DNA of 64,000 nt from Hermatobates lingyangjiaoensis. Its lineage: Eukaryota > Arthropoda > Insecta > Hemiptera > Hermatobatidae. Numbering within the stretch: the first letter of the stretch is position 1; the number at the start of each line of letters is the position of its first letter. Under the pieces are notes generated by a model. It was given only the letters and a program-made list of their open reading frames with translations, searched no databases and was not told the origin of the DNA. Shown piece by piece: positions 22,188 to 35,244 of this stretch. The position numbers and the translations under genes were made by a program. Location: assembly GCA_026182355.1 (NCBI GenBank), contig JAPFBL010001928.1, positions 4,067,501 through 4,131,500 of the forward strand. Reading direction: 5' to 3'.

Positions 22188-23327
22188 TAGTCTGAGTAAC
22201 ATCGAAATATTCGAGCCTTGTATTGAAGACAACGGTATTCCACATACCGTTTTGATTCATTGAATCAAAGTTAAAATAATGATTTGTTTAATTTATTGTA
22301 TTTTACAATCTGTAATGGATTAAGAAATAAAATGTGATTGTTGAAATATATTGCAATAAATATGACTTGTTTAGTTATTACTCGAATCAGTTTTCTCTTA
22401 GATGAGGCCCAGAGATAAGTAAATGGGAGCATTTAAGAAAGATTAATTAAGCATGGTGTAGTTGATTTCTATCTGGGAGATAAGCGAGTTAATGTCCCTA
22501 ATGAAATTCATTAGATAGCAGTTATAAAGATTTTTTAATTGCCTCATTTGCCTGCAGGGCTATGGATTGAGACATCATGTCTTAATTGTTTAATGCTTAT
22601 TTTCTTTCACCACAGCTGTTTTCAAGTCTGCTGTTCTCAGCAAAAGCCCAGATTATCTAAATATAGCTCTATGAGTGATGGTATCTTGATTGTGCAATGT
22701 GAGGGAACTCGCAGAATACGTACGTGCATAGTCCCGTATTCAATAGTGTTTATCATTCCCTGATGTTCGTACCACCATTCGCGAAATCATTTTACTAACA
22801 ATTATTTAAAATGCAATAATAATAAACCATACCATTCATTACATTACTTAATATCAATTTCAATAAGTTTTAATCTTTCTATTGGTTTTTGGTACTTTTC
22901 AGAGTTTTCATTTTGGAGGTGTAGCAGTGATTACATTTTCACTAAAATGGCAATGTGGATACAGTTAGACTACTGTAAATAGTTAGATTAATTTCATTAT
23001 AAATCAGTTTCTATGTTTCTATGGTTGTTGAGATAAAAACCCCATTGATGTAACGATTGAATGAGCAAACATGTAATACTGAGAATTATTTGAAATAAAT
23101 AAGTTTTATTTCAAAATACATTTCACAGTTTACGAGTATTTCGTCAACTCTAACTCCTTATATGCTTGTACTTCACTTGCTAAATACCCTCACACCCGTA
23201 GATATCAACAAAGAATATCAAAAGTAGTTGCATAGGAGAGAACATCTGTCATAATTGAAGGTTTTCAAAGAGAAATTTCTGTTCAATACATGAAAAATGA
23301 AATAAAGTTATGTTAACAATCACCGAA

Positions 23328-23615
23328 GGGTGTCAGGTTTAACCCTATAGCAACGTGCTCACCTCTGGACTGGTAGGTCCGGAGTTCAATACCCATTCTG
23401 GCCTACGATTTATTCAAGCGAAAGAGTGCACGTCGTCCCTCAGAGAGGATGTTAATCTGTCAATACCTAACCTGTACGATGTCAAATACTCGTTAAATAT
23501 GCGTACTCGAAATACACTTGACTTAGGCAACATTTAGGACTCCCAATGTAGAATCAATCTTCATTGTGTGGTATCAGAAAGGGCCTATGTGTGTTCCCCT
23601 GTGGGACTGTAACCT
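23328..23615 (+). mobile_element. tRNA-derived SINE, diverged copy
   Basis: This is the same family as 21876-22187 but more diverged. It starts GGGTGTCAGG, has a damaged A box and a B-box-like GGAGTTCAATACC. The shared body (CTCGTTAAATATGCGTACTC, TGTAGAATCAATCTTCATTG) is present. It ends with only one AACCT. Confidence 0.8.
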
Positions 23616-24780
23616 GGCTATGCTGTCTTGGTTAATTTTGTCTGCCGTTTCGTTTCATAGTATTCCCACGTGGCTTGGTATCATCCATTTCACTACCTGT
23701 TCACAGCCCTCTACTCTCAGAAGGGATTTAACACCGTAATATTCAAAGGTTCTTTACTGTTTAATTCTCTATTTCATTGTTACTTTATTATAAGAAAAAC
23801 TAAACGATGACATCATATGATCATTTTCACCCGATGATTGTCGTAGTTTGTTGATCACCGAACTCCTCTAGAACATGAATCACTTCCAAAACCAGTCTGG
23901 CAAGAAGAAAATTTCTGAAGTAATGTGATTTATTGTTTCTGTATTGTGCGCCGCTATTTCTGTGATATGAACAGTGATATTATTTTATTTCAATAAATTT
24001 TGATTTAAGAAAAGTGTAATGATCATGGAAGAAAGATCTACAGTGTCATTTTGATTGATTTCCATGTACATATATTTGCGGTTCCCTAAATCCATTTTTA
24101 ATATTTTTTTATGTCTGTATTTTGTATTATGTCTGTATTTTTATGTTATGTATGTATGTGTTACTAAATTTTTTCAAACACACTGACAGTAATCACACTT
24201 TTTGAGAGATCTTAATGAACATTTGGTAACTGTACAGGGGTAAAAGAGCCCTATTGCTTTTTGGTGGTATTGAGCCGCGCAGAAGTACTTCATCGTATTT
24301 ATATCAAAACATGGTCTTTCTTGAATCTTTAAATTTCATATCCAGCGTTATTTTAATATTACAATTAATCCAACGAAAAAGTCATTTTAGGTCATCCCAG
24401 ATGGCCGTATGACATATAAATGGACAACTATTTGTATGACAAATGATATATATACAGGACAACTTAAGTTCACCTGTAGTTATTTGTAGGATATGTTTAC
24501 CTTTTATTTGTTAAAATCTTGGAGGTCAAAATTATTAATTTATTGTAAGTAATTATGTTTTGAAATAATGGGAACAATCAACAATTGCATGTATGAAATA
24601 ATTAATACAAGAAAGTATAACCAGTGCATCATTTAAATTAAAATATAATGTAAAATAAAATTATTGTAAAATATAATGTAAGAATATAAAAGTTTTTGTA
24701 ATTATTTATGATTAAGATTACTCATGGACCATTCAAAGATCTTTTTCGCATACTTCATTCCAAGATCAAAATTAATATTC

Positions 24781-24920
24781 ATTGTAGGGTAAAAATCTAA
24801 TGAAATGGTCTCCACATATAAACATTTAATGATATAAACAACGCGTTTCGAACACGTAGTGTTCTTCCTCAGGCTATTTTTATATGTGGAGACCATTTCA
24901 TTAGATTTTTACCCTACAAT
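24781..24920. mobile_element. Foldback PLE tail, family O
   Basis: The arms begin ATTGTAGGGTAAAAATCTAA and end with its exact complement. The interior holds the minus-strand motif CTGAGGAA, then GAACAC/GTGTTC stem, then GAAACGCG (complement of 24842-24872). GAGTAAATATCACATAATAA follows the right arm; a very similar stretch follows the right arm of 29799-30128. Confidence 0.75.
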
Positions 24921-27128
24921 GAGTAAATATCACATAATAACTGATTGCACTACATTAAAATTAATATTTTATTTTTATGTCCTTCTTAGAAAAAAAAAAA
25001 AATAGAAGATAGTAGGCCTAGAGCAGTAATAAGAGCAGCCACTCAGCTTCCTTTGGTTTTAGTCAATTCTACCGTATAAATTAATTGTTTATAAGTTTTT
25101 TTTTACAAAGTTATTGATCTTATGGTATTCAGATAAAATGATGAGGTTTTGTGATATTTCTTAGAATGATTCTATTTCTTGCAATATACATTGTCCTTTA
25201 AAACCCAAACAGGATTCAGAAGAAAGGTTATTTCAGTTGAACAATTTCTCCTTTCAGATACGGTTCAGATTCATTGAAAAATTGTTTGAATTAATGACAG
25301 GCGGTGATTGCTAATTACACCTTGGCCTTGAAGGAATTCTAAAGAGAAGTCCAGGTGGAAGTAATTTTTGCATTTAACTTTTAACCGGACTCCCCTTAGG
25401 ATTCTTGCATTTCTTGAACAACAATTTCTTAACTTTCAACCCCCCCCCCCCTTCCCACCCACCCACCATCTCTAATTTGTAATTTATAACGCCCTGCCTT
25501 ATATACACTGATAAGAAATAACTTCCAAATTACCTGCCATAACTTCTTCTTAGTTTGAAATTTAACTTATTTTAGGAATTGAAATTTCAATAGCCATTTC
25601 TAGAATTATTAATAAAGCTTTCTTCTTTCTTCTATAAAATGTCCTCGAGTTGAAAAAAAATTTTTTTTTTTCTATTAGCGTTATCTCAAAGAAGGGAAAC
25701 AAAAAAAAAAGGTAAGTATTTTGATTTGTTATTCCGTAAAAGAAAGGGGGGAAAAAAAAAATTCTTTTAAGTGGGGTTTCTTTGTAACTGTTGGGAAAAC
25801 ATTTGATCTGGACTGGGGCAAAGGATTGTCGGACTGCGGGTGACAGAACCAATTCCCTGGGGTTGTCAATGAGTTTTCCCTTAAACTGGCTAAACCTGCT
25901 TTTTGATTTACCGCCTTCTAATAGGCTCTATTTATCCAAAAATGTTCAGCTGTTGGTTATGCTTTTATTAATCTGCTAGATGGTGGTATGTCTTAATGTG
26001 TTTGTCGTGTCGCGGTTGAATAGTTGCTCACATTCTAGATAGTGGATTAAAGATTTATAGCTTGATAATAAATATTTAGAATTGCCTTTTATATTATTTA
26101 GAATTGTCTGTCTTAATTCATATTTAAAAATTAATTACGTCGCTATTAGGAAAGGGTTATATTTACTAACTGACCAGGTGAACCTTCGCAAACTGTCACT
26201 GAATGCCATGTTACCTTTAGCGAAGCTTAATTTAGTATTTAATTATTATCATTCTAGCTTACCCGACAGACGCTGTCCTGCCTTACCTATAAGCATTGAA
26301 TTCGAGCAGGAATAAAAACTAAAGCTGCAAAATCTGGAGTGGCCTAAACTCAACTTTACTATAAGTAAATATAATATCAAACTCGTTTACAACCAACTTA
26401 TATTTTGTTGATTAGCCAAAATTTGTTCGAGAACCATCCATCACACCATTGAATGCATTAGAAAATATATATTTAATTGGGGTTATATTTTTTTTAATAA
26501 ATCTGTAAATAAGAATTTTATTTCACTTAAAAAATTTCTAACTCAGTGTAAGTAAATGCAAACAAATCCGATCAGGAGGGAAGATGATTTATTATTGAAA
26601 AAAAAATACAATTTTTTGTTGTATATTGCCCTATAACACAATCGAAATTTATGATTTTTTTTATACATTGCTAATCTTATGCTAATTTTTTGTAACAAAA
26701 ATTCATTGTTATCGATTTAGCGTTAAAAAAACATGTTTTTAATTCGTAAAAAGGATTATAACTTCCTTTCTTATCAATGTAATTTTCAAACTGAACTCAT
26801 CTTTATATAAAGTGGTATTTTTAGGTATACAAAGTAAAAGTATGTACATGAAATAGACTATTTAACTTAAGCTCTGTTGAATGCTAATTAGATAATATAA
26901 TGCTGTGTAATTATGATGATTTTGATTTGTAGTTAATAATATATATGATTTGTGAAATCCGGACCTCATTATGATAAGACAAATAATCTGACCATCATTC
27001 ACTGGATACCTTGAGTGATGACCATCGTCACCCAATATATGCTCACATGTATATCTAGAACAGTAAATCATTTTGAGTCTATCACTTTCCGAAATATTTA
27101 GTTATGAGAAGTCCAGTCGGACTGCTAT

Positions 27129-27180
27129 TACACACACACACACACACACTCACACACACACACCACACTCACGCACACAT

Positions 27181-27220
<40 letters not shown>

Positions 27221-27332
27221 CCACACACTCACGCACACACACATATACACCACACACTCACGCACACACATACACTCACGTACACACACACACATACCAC
27301 ACACTCACGCACACACATATACCACGCACTCA

Positions 27333-27375
<43 letters not shown>

Positions 27376-27453
27376 TCACGTACACACACACTCACGCAAC
27401 TTATAAGCACACATACACACACTCACACATATATATATATGTATATATATATA
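27129..27453. repeat. Large compound CA/TA microsatellite with CTCACG interruptions
   Basis: Blocks of (CA)n alternate with ACACACTCACGCACACACAT-type units, and there are two (TA)n blocks (about 27190-27218 and 27427-27452). The repeated CTCACG-bearing unit suggests a higher-order repeat of about 26-32 bp. His/Thr-rich open frames across it are not genes. Confidence 0.92.
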
Positions 27454-28700
27454 GCTTCTTGACCAATGATTTTCCTTGAAAATGCCCAATAAATTGTGCA
27501 AAACGCCCGCGTATAGACAGGAGTGTTGTTTATTTAAACCAAAAATCCTTGAACTTTATATATAATATATACAGATGAATCACAATAAACACGTGACGCA
27601 ATCAATGTTATATATATATATATATAAATATTGATAAAAGTATCGACCGTGGAATAGAAACAAAACTAAAGTTTATCAGGACTCGGTCAGTTTTGCATAT
27701 TAGCTAATTGCAAATGTGCTTCAACTGTCAAAATTCATTCCAACTATCAACATGTTGAAATGACAATTATTTCTGAAACATAAAAAACATGTATTTTTGA
27801 GTTGACGTCTTATATGGTTTGAACATGAGTTCGTAACGGTCTTTGCAATAGATAGTTGTCATTTTTTGGCCTTTTTCTCGAACTTGAGTTATGTGTTATT
27901 AGAGACCAGTGGCTGCGAATGATTTGATTAAACGTTCATCCTATGTATGGGAAATGAAGAAGTTATATTGGCTTTCTCATTCTTTTCATCTTTCATCTAC
28001 TGCTGCCCTTATAACCACTACTAGTTTGAACTGCTAAGAACCTCTATAAACTTGATTGACATTTCATATTGACTTCTGTCAAAAGCAGTTGTTCTCAAAA
28101 TGCTGTTTACTCAGATAATCGGGTGATTTGTTCCTTTATCCATGAAGTTATCATATTCAGTAATCCATTCAACGCAACACTGTCACTCTACTTAGTTTGT
28201 TATTATTCTTTAAAAAGCGTCCCTGAAGTGGACTATTTTCCTATTCAATTCTTTTATTTATGAAACTGTAGAAATTGATTTATTGTCTGTTGTCATTTAG
28301 TTTGTGCTCTGTTTAAAGCTCATTAACATGCTGATTTGAAACTGTGCTTCTTTCTTTTACAACTCTTTATATATTTCCTTGTCTGTCGAGTCAGTGACTG
28401 TTGTAATCAGTACTGTTGATAAGAGTTTGATAATCAAGCGTTAATATGTATGACACCACATACACACACACACACACACTTATCCTTAGAATCATAGCAT
28501 ATGTCTGTCAATGTTCGACAACTTATGGCTCAGGATCTATATCTGGTTGTGACTGTCTGGCTTGCAGAAGAATCATAGGTGGAAAGAATATGTTAACAAG
28601 GATATTGCTAACATATTATGATATGTTATATAATAATATGTGAACTGACAATATTGTTGAAATATAGGAAAACAAGATTACGAATCTTTACTTGATTCGC

Positions 28701-29682
28701 ATTTCTCGAATAAATAAACACCCTCTCAAAACATTTTTAACTATGAATTAAAATAAAATATTTAAGCATCGGGAGTCCTACTCTATGATGATGAACTCTA
28801 TGTATGAAAAGAAAAAAATATAGGCATTATGACAAAGGGTTTTTTGTTTACGGATATAATTGTGTGCTGTTAATATTTTACTTATATTAATTTGATATTT
28901 TCTAAAACTTCTGTTAACTGTAATAAATATCATTTGTTGATATATTAAGTTATTAGTTCATATTTTCGTCGATTATTCATTAAAATTCCTCTTTCTAAAT
29001 TTATTATCATTAAATCATTATAATTTAGGTCGAAAGACTATTATTTGATCTCTCGACGTAATTTATATCAGGTTTTGGAAGCTTATTGTACTGAAGTCCC
29101 TTTGGCGCAGACGGTAGCGCGCTGGACCTGCAATGCCAAGTCCGTGGGTTCGATTCCCACAAAATATGTAATATATTATTCAGTTTAGAGCGTGCGTAAA
29201 TATTTAAACACGAATATCAGAGTTTTATCAGTATATAGATAGATGATCGATATACCGGTCAAATATACAGTAGCACTTGGTTGCATACCAATGACGTAAT
29301 GAGTATTGGTCATGATTATCTCCATGTATACTAGTGAGTTTTCTTGGAAAAACACCAAGATGAACTTAGAGTCTTGTTGCAGGGTAGGAATGTCCTTTGC
29401 TTTCATGTCTGCAGTCAGTCTGCTGGGACGATTTGAAGGCTTTCATTTGAATCACGCCTGCCTTCCTTTCTCCTTCGTCACTTTCATTGTCCTCTTCATA
29501 CTCTTTATCCCTGCAAGAATCCATTCTTCTCTTTGACAACATCAATGGCTTACATATAAAGGCACGCGCTTCACATGGACTCGCTCCATTATGTGATAGC
29601 GAGAATAAGTGTGTTCACACAAGAGGAACGTATTTCTCGAATAAATAAACACCCTCTCAAAACATTTTTAGCTATGAATTAA
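28701..29682 (+). repeat. Pair of 51-bp direct repeats 931 bp apart
   Basis: 28701-28751 and 29632-29682 both read ATTTCTCGAATAAATAAACA and continue through CCCTCTCAAAACATTTTTA. They differ at one visible base. The segment between them contains the tRNA-like sequence at 29096-29160. They may mark a segmental duplication or the ends of an unrecognised inserted unit. Confidence 0.7.
29096..29160 (+). pseudogene. tRNA-like sequence (pseudo-tRNA or solo SINE head)
   Basis: TGGCGCAGACGGTAGCGCGC matches a Pol III A box and D arm. GGTTCGATTCCCAC matches the B box and T arm. The anticodon region is CTGGACCTGCAATGCCAAG, whose stem is poorly paired, so a working anticodon arm is unlikely. The 3' acceptor strand is replaced by AAAATATG. 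It is best read as a decayed tRNA or the head of another SINE family. Confidence 0.6.
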
Positions 29683-29798
29683 TGCAAGATAATTGTTAAT
29701 AATAGGTTAAAAATAACCTAACATAATTATAAAAGATATAATCAGTGATGTAGCGTGTATGAATTATATTAATTATACAATCATTATATGTTCTCAGA

Positions 29799-30170
29799 TA
29801 AAATGGATAAACAAACAAAAATCTCCACACAAATAAAGTTTTAATCAACAGCAACAACGCATTTCGAACACTTTGTGTTCATCATCAGGAAGACACTATA
29901 ATACAAATTATATCTAATCAGTTACAAAATTAGAGTGAAATAATAAAATTCAATTAAGAGAATTCAAGTATGTCTTGAATTTTATTATTTCACTCTAATT
30001 TTGTAACTGATTAGATATATTTGTATTATAGTGTCTTCCTGATGATGAACACAAAGTGTTCGAAACGCGTTGTTGCTGTTGAATAAAACTTCATTTGTGT
30101 GGAGACTTTTGTTTGTTTATCCATTTTACCTTAGAATGAGTAAATAGCACACAATTACGGAATGCACAAC
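29799..30170. mobile_element. Foldback PLE tail, family O, long copy
   Basis: An inverted repeat of about 2 x 155 bp meets at AAGAGAATTCAAGTATGTCT. Its outer ends are TGGATAAACAAACAAAAATC and the complement at about 30110-30128. The plus copy has CTGATGAT, a six-pair GAACAC/GTGTTC stem and GAAACGCG (30039-30068); the minus copy has the same motif at 29864-29888. GAATGAGTAAATAGCACACA follows the right arm, as in the copy at 24781. Arms differ at several bases, so it is not a recent perfect palindrome. Confidence 0.8.
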
Positions 30171-33100
30171 TAATGATTTAATCATTATGTGACAGACCAA
30201 ACTAACAGCTGTCTTGGCTTCGCACGAGTGATAAAGAAAGAATGAAATGCAATAACAATGACCTTTATTACTGTTTTATAGCCTTAGTCTCACTAATGTA
30301 ATGAAGGCTAAAGGTATAAAAAATTATCAAATCCCTAAGTGAACGGAATTAATACAAGACCGCAATAGTAACAATATCTGCAACCCTGACATGTGAAATT
30401 GAAGCAAAACGTCTGTTACGTTGAGACCTTACTTGATTTTGCAAAAAAAAATTGTTTAAGTATAGATTGCAGCAAATCAATGATTTTGGGTGTTTTTAGA
30501 TTTGCTCTGAAGCCATTCGTTAAAATATTTTAAACTGTACGTCTTTTATTGTTATTACCTTCACAGATTTCGAGATCCTACACAGGCCTCGATGGCATAA
30601 ACAGTTGTCCACATAGCCTTTTACAAGATATAATTTATGTTTTACGAGTACCGTGCCACAGGGTGGGAGTACGGCCTGTTAAAATGAACAAAGTGTTAAA
30701 ATGCAAACGTCTTCTTATAAATAAACACTATTTGTAACCTTTATAAAATAATATTAATAATTCAATTTTTAATTAAAGCTTAAATTAATAATTAACGACC
30801 TTCTTAATAAGTTATTCAAATTGTATTTAAAGTTTTTGAATTTCCATGTAAGTTATTTATATAAATAAGAAAGTTTTGACGCTGGATGTCTATAACGGAC
30901 TTTAGGAGGCAAAGAAAGTTGAGGCATTCTATTAAAAGTTGCGAGTTGGTTGTAATCAAGTGTGCGTGAGACACAAGAAGTGGCCCACTTGTTATTCTTG
31001 CATCAGTAATTTTACATTGATGAGGACCAGGTACGAGTAGGTTTTCAAAACAAGCCGTTTAAAACTTTAAAAGCAAATCCATTTTTGTTGTCGGTTTTAA
31101 TTTGTTGCTCCGTATGGGTTATGGAGCAGTGTGGTTAATCCCCACTGCTCCTAAGATTTGCTATCGTAAATATGAACATTCCTACTTTGCAAGGTGGCTT
31201 TCTGTTTGACAAGATTAAGACTGAATCCATTAAATACAGCGGTTTTCTCAATCTTGTTTGATTAATGGACTGATGTTCTTTTTTTTTTAAAACAAATTCA
31301 TACTAGGTTTCAATGCATTAAAGTAGATTAGTTATTAAAATCTTTTTGATATAATTTACATGAAAATAGGCATAGTAATTTTAATTTTTTTACCGTTTCT
31401 CCTTGATAACAAGCCTCATTGTCTCTTGTTATTAATTAATAATGAAGAAATTATAAATAATAAGAGTATTGTTATCAGTTATGATTTCATATATATTTTA
31501 ATATATGTGAACGTGAATGTGAATTTTTTATATATATTTGAAAGTATCTTGAACTTTATTATGTAGTTTTTTTAATTTTAAAGTCTGAAGATGAGGTCTC
31601 TTCTAGGTGCCTGGGATAAATAACTGACACCTAAAATAAAAAAACATTTTACTTAAAGCAAAAATATTCTAATTTTATATTGATTCCTAACTATGACTCT
31701 CACGGACTCTCATACAACGACATAAATCGATAAAAGAACAACTACCTATACGTCAATATATCTGGAGCATTGTACACTAAAGCCAAGTGTACTTATGAGT
31801 TGTGGAGACTCTTAAGTAATTTCTACATGTAGACTAGGAGCTCATGTACAACAGAGACAGTGTATTTAACAGATGTCTGTGCGTCCTTATAACCTCCACT
31901 AGATTTAAAGAATCTCTTTACTCGGTCCCTGTATTGACTGTCGGTCGCCATAGCAACTGCAAGATTCCCGTCCTCGACATTTCTGCCATATAATTTTATG
32001 GCATTTCTTTAATTAAGTTTTCAATAGTGAGTTCTAAATTACTTACGTTTTCTGGGAGTGGTGAACAAACGAAGCTTGGTTCTCATCGCATTTCTCATCG
32101 CAGATGTAGATGAAATGCCACTTCTCATTGATATGTTCAAGGACCATCATTTTCAAGGCTTTCTCCAATAGAGATGTAAATTATTTCTTTCTTTTGGTAG
32201 AGACTTTATCCATTGACACTGCTGTAAAACTATCTTTCAGAATTAAGTTAAACGATGATTTTAGTTCCTCAAAAAACTTTTACCCACTGAGTCACAGTAT
32301 TGTTGAGGGCTATGCTTTGGAGATTGGTATCCTTTCGAGCGAGTGATAAAGAGAGAGATAATGAGAGAGAGAGGAGGGGAACTAATCATAATGCAAACTA
32401 TAGCCATTGAAAATTGAGACATTAAGAAAACTGTGGAAAATATTAGAAAAGTATTACACACAGCTAAAGAAGTGATATAATTAAATGTTAATAGCGCAAA
32501 GAAGTAAATATAGACAATAAAATCATGCATAAAGGAAAAGAACAAACTAAAATTGCAAATATCCTGAAAAAGCTAGGAATTATACTCCCCTGGTATACTT
32601 ACATGGTACACTCAGTTACCAACAAATTCCAGCTTGAGTATAATAGATCTGACTGGAGTATAGAAACTAAAGTGTAAGTTAGAATGTATTGAAAAAACAG
32701 GTAGAATCATAAATACTCCAAGGAAGGAACAAATCGATAGAAGAAAAGGATACGAGAGAGAAAAAGGGAACGAATACGACATGTCGAATGCATTAAGACA
32801 TGTACAAAAAAAATATAATTAGGAAGGCAAAGAATTTCAACTCAACAATCGAATTTAATGTATTAACAATCGAAACATAATTAACAAAAAAAAGAGCGTA
32901 ACAAATAATTAGACTCAAATATATTCCTTCGCTAAAGTTATAGCGCAGTGAAATCAGAAATCATGTGTCAGTTATTGAAATGTGGAAATAAACGTTTTTT
33001 TTTCACAACTAAAGTTTTTTTAACCTTTATTTTTTGAATATAGAGTTCACGGAGGCAAACAGTGGAACCATTAAATTAATGGAACTAGTGTTGAACCTAA

Positions 33101-34324
33101 TGCCTCAACTAACTCCCCGAGGAGGGACTTAGATTGTGTGCTACTATTTAACATTAAAGTTCTCCTGGGACCCATGGTTGAGAATAGTAGTTCTACCGTA
33201 TACTAAAGGTTATATTTCTTTTGTTTCGATATTGTCTATCTATTCGTAGACAATTTAACGAATATGTCGAATAAGATCACTCCAGGTCTGCCCTGCACAA
33301 CAGACTTACAAAAAATATAAACTTATAAATCAGTTTAAAACTCTTATAATAGATGTTATTATTATTTGAATGGGTCTTCAATATATTCATCTTCAATATA
33401 TTTTTTTCATAAGCTTAGTTTCTTCTTTATGCACCATTTTTTTCCCACAATGACTAAATTTTACTTATAATAAAGCTACAATATTAAACAATGAAAAATA
33501 TTTGTATACCAAAGTAGTACATTCCGCAATTAAAATTCAATTTAAAAAAATATTATTGCTTGTAAGGTATTTAAAATCAGTTGATTTTAGCTGAATAGTA
33601 TGGGAAATTTTAGCATTTTTATGCGAATATTTAAGTTTCACATGAGGTGACTTTAAACAGTGACAAGACATGCATAATGTTGCGAGGGAGGAAGAGAAGT
33701 CTGGGCTTTGGACTCTTGTATGGAATTACTTTCGAAAGGGTCTTACAAGCTGATACCTTGAGACCCTGACTTAGTAAGTGGGGCCAGCTACTGTAGGGCA
33801 GTAAGTACGGCAATAGCCGCCGCCCCCACCAAGGCTTATAGGACTTGCGGGAGTATGTTAGCTAAGTCTGTCACGGAGAAAACATTTTGCCTATCCCAAA
33901 TCTCTAAATGTTATCAATTATCAAAATATCTCTTTCATTATTTTTTTTCTTTTTTGTGGATCATGATAGGTTAAATACTATGTAACGTGCAGTTACCTTC
34001 CAAACTGCTGTTGTGTAATATGGCGTCATGAGAAATAGCAGAGAATGAAGTAGTGGTAGTGGCGACTAAGGGTGTTTGTGAATATACTTCAAAAATGTAT
34101 TAAGGAAGATTGGTTTCATTCTTGTGTAAATAAGTCCTTGCGAATATATTTGATTAATTTTGAGGCCTTATTGAATATTTTTAACAAAATTTATTTCTTG
34201 GTTGGAAAGTTTCTATAATATTCTGTCTTACAAAAAAAAAAGTAAAAGTGAATGGTGGCAATAGGTATGATGTATTTGCATGTTTGATGAAGTTTGGGAA
34301 AAGTAAAGTGTTGTTGTGTTGCAG

Positions 34325-34570
34325 CACGTCCGGAGGAAAAGAGAAGGCGGGCAGGGTGGAAGTGCACCGGCCAGTACAATGCGAGTAGTGGAAATAGAAC
34401 TGGCCAAGGGAAACAAGGGCCTTGGCTTTAGCATCGCCGGCGGCATTGGCAACCAGCACATCCCCGGCGACAACGGCATCTACGTCACCAAGATCATGGA
34501 CGGCGGCGCTGCGCAGGTGGACGGCCGCCTGGCGGTCGGCGACAAGCTGGTCGCCGTCAAAAACACTTTG
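34325..34570 (+). CDS. dlg1: Discs-large exon encoding linker and first part of PDZ2
   Basis: The exon starts after TTGTTGTGTTGCAG (34324) and ends TTTG|GTGAGT (34570/34571). It has 82 codons with phase 0 on both sides. The start HVRRKREG completes the last strand of PDZ1 (NVVTL-HVRRKR), then comes a short Gly/Ser/Ala linker. PDZ2 begins at [18 protein letters not shown]: the GLGF loop is at residues 32-35, followed by [20 protein letters not shown] and [37 protein letters not shown] is a near-invariant signature of Dlg PDZ2. The alpha-B helix is on the next exon, so this exon alone cannot make a ligand-binding domain. It is GC-rich against AT-rich flanks. The antisense frames over it are shadows. 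Confidence 0.96.
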
Positions 34571-34797
34571 GTGAGTACGCCATTCCTGTCTATTCATCAC
34601 ACTACAAGTCCACCAAGACATTTGTTACAGGGTTGCCTCAAACCATGGACTGTGCAGGTGAGTCAAGTTACTGAACCATAATCACTCGGTTGGTGTTTCC
34701 ATTGGCTTGCTACTCCCCAGTAGGTAGGCCATTACGATCCATTGTAAGTGTTCTTTAGCTTAGGTAATCTTGCCCCAATGCTCTTGTTCATATAAAC

Positions 34798-35244
34798 AAG
34801 TGTTTCCCAAAGTGGGCGGTACCGCCCCCCTGGGGCTGGTGCTTTGATATCGGGGGGCGCTAATGCAAAAAGGAGTTGGGGATTCTATTTCCATAAATTG
34901 AAAATGTTCATCCAATATAATTTCTAAATTTAAGTGAAAACACCACATGTAAACTTCTAGGAAAAGGTTTCTTAAAATTATTTGTTTTGATAATTTATTT
35001 TTATGTTAAAAGTATATTCTCATCGAAGTTTCTTTTATTGTGTATTAATTCTTTTGCATAAATATCTATGAAACAATACATATATTGGATTATAAATAAA
35101 TATTCGATTAGTCATTATATTAATTTAATTATTAAAATGTTACTCATTTCGTTATTTAGTCTAAGATTCTGATTATTAAGGAGCGTTGAGTTTAGGTTTA
35201 CGGACTCAAGGGGGCGGTCGCTCGAAAAAGTTTGGGAAACACTG
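34798..35244. mobile_element. hAT-type MITE with intact 8-bp target-site duplication
   Basis: The terminal inverted repeats are AAGTGTTTCCCAAAGTGGGC on the left and, as complement, CAGTGTTTCCCAAACTTTTT on the right. Both then reach a GC-rich ACCGCCCCC block. ATATAAAC flanks the element at 34790-34797 and 35245-35252. An 8-bp duplication plus a CAGTG-like terminus fits hAT elements. The 447-bp interior is AT-rich and non-coding. The first base of the left end has changed from C to A. Confidence 0.88.

Larger units (their letters stand above)
7765..34324 (+). other. dlg1: Dlg intron between PDZ1 exon and first PDZ2 exon (26.6 kb)
   Basis: It opens with GTTAGT and closes with TTGTGTTGCAG. I found no exon inside it. 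The stretches 8400-10430, 10825-13335, 17000-18380, 19000-19955, 20890-21860, 22200-23325, 23620-24780, 24935-27125, 27700-28700 and 30175-34320 hold no feature I can name. They are AT-rich with scattered homopolymers, including a C run at about 25441-25451. Several foldback repeats listed separately could pair within the pre-mRNA. Confidence 0.9.

Noticed and set aside
27073..27462. His/Thr-rich open frames
   Set aside because: Translation of CA/TA microsatellites.
29096..29160. Functional tRNA gene
   Set aside because: A and B boxes are good, but the anticodon stem and the 3' acceptor strand do not pair.
34181..34621. Antisense frames over the PDZ2 exon, and similar ones at 7543-7779 and 61318-61620
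   Set aside because: They are shadows of GC-rich plus-strand exons with clear Dlg sequence and splice sites.
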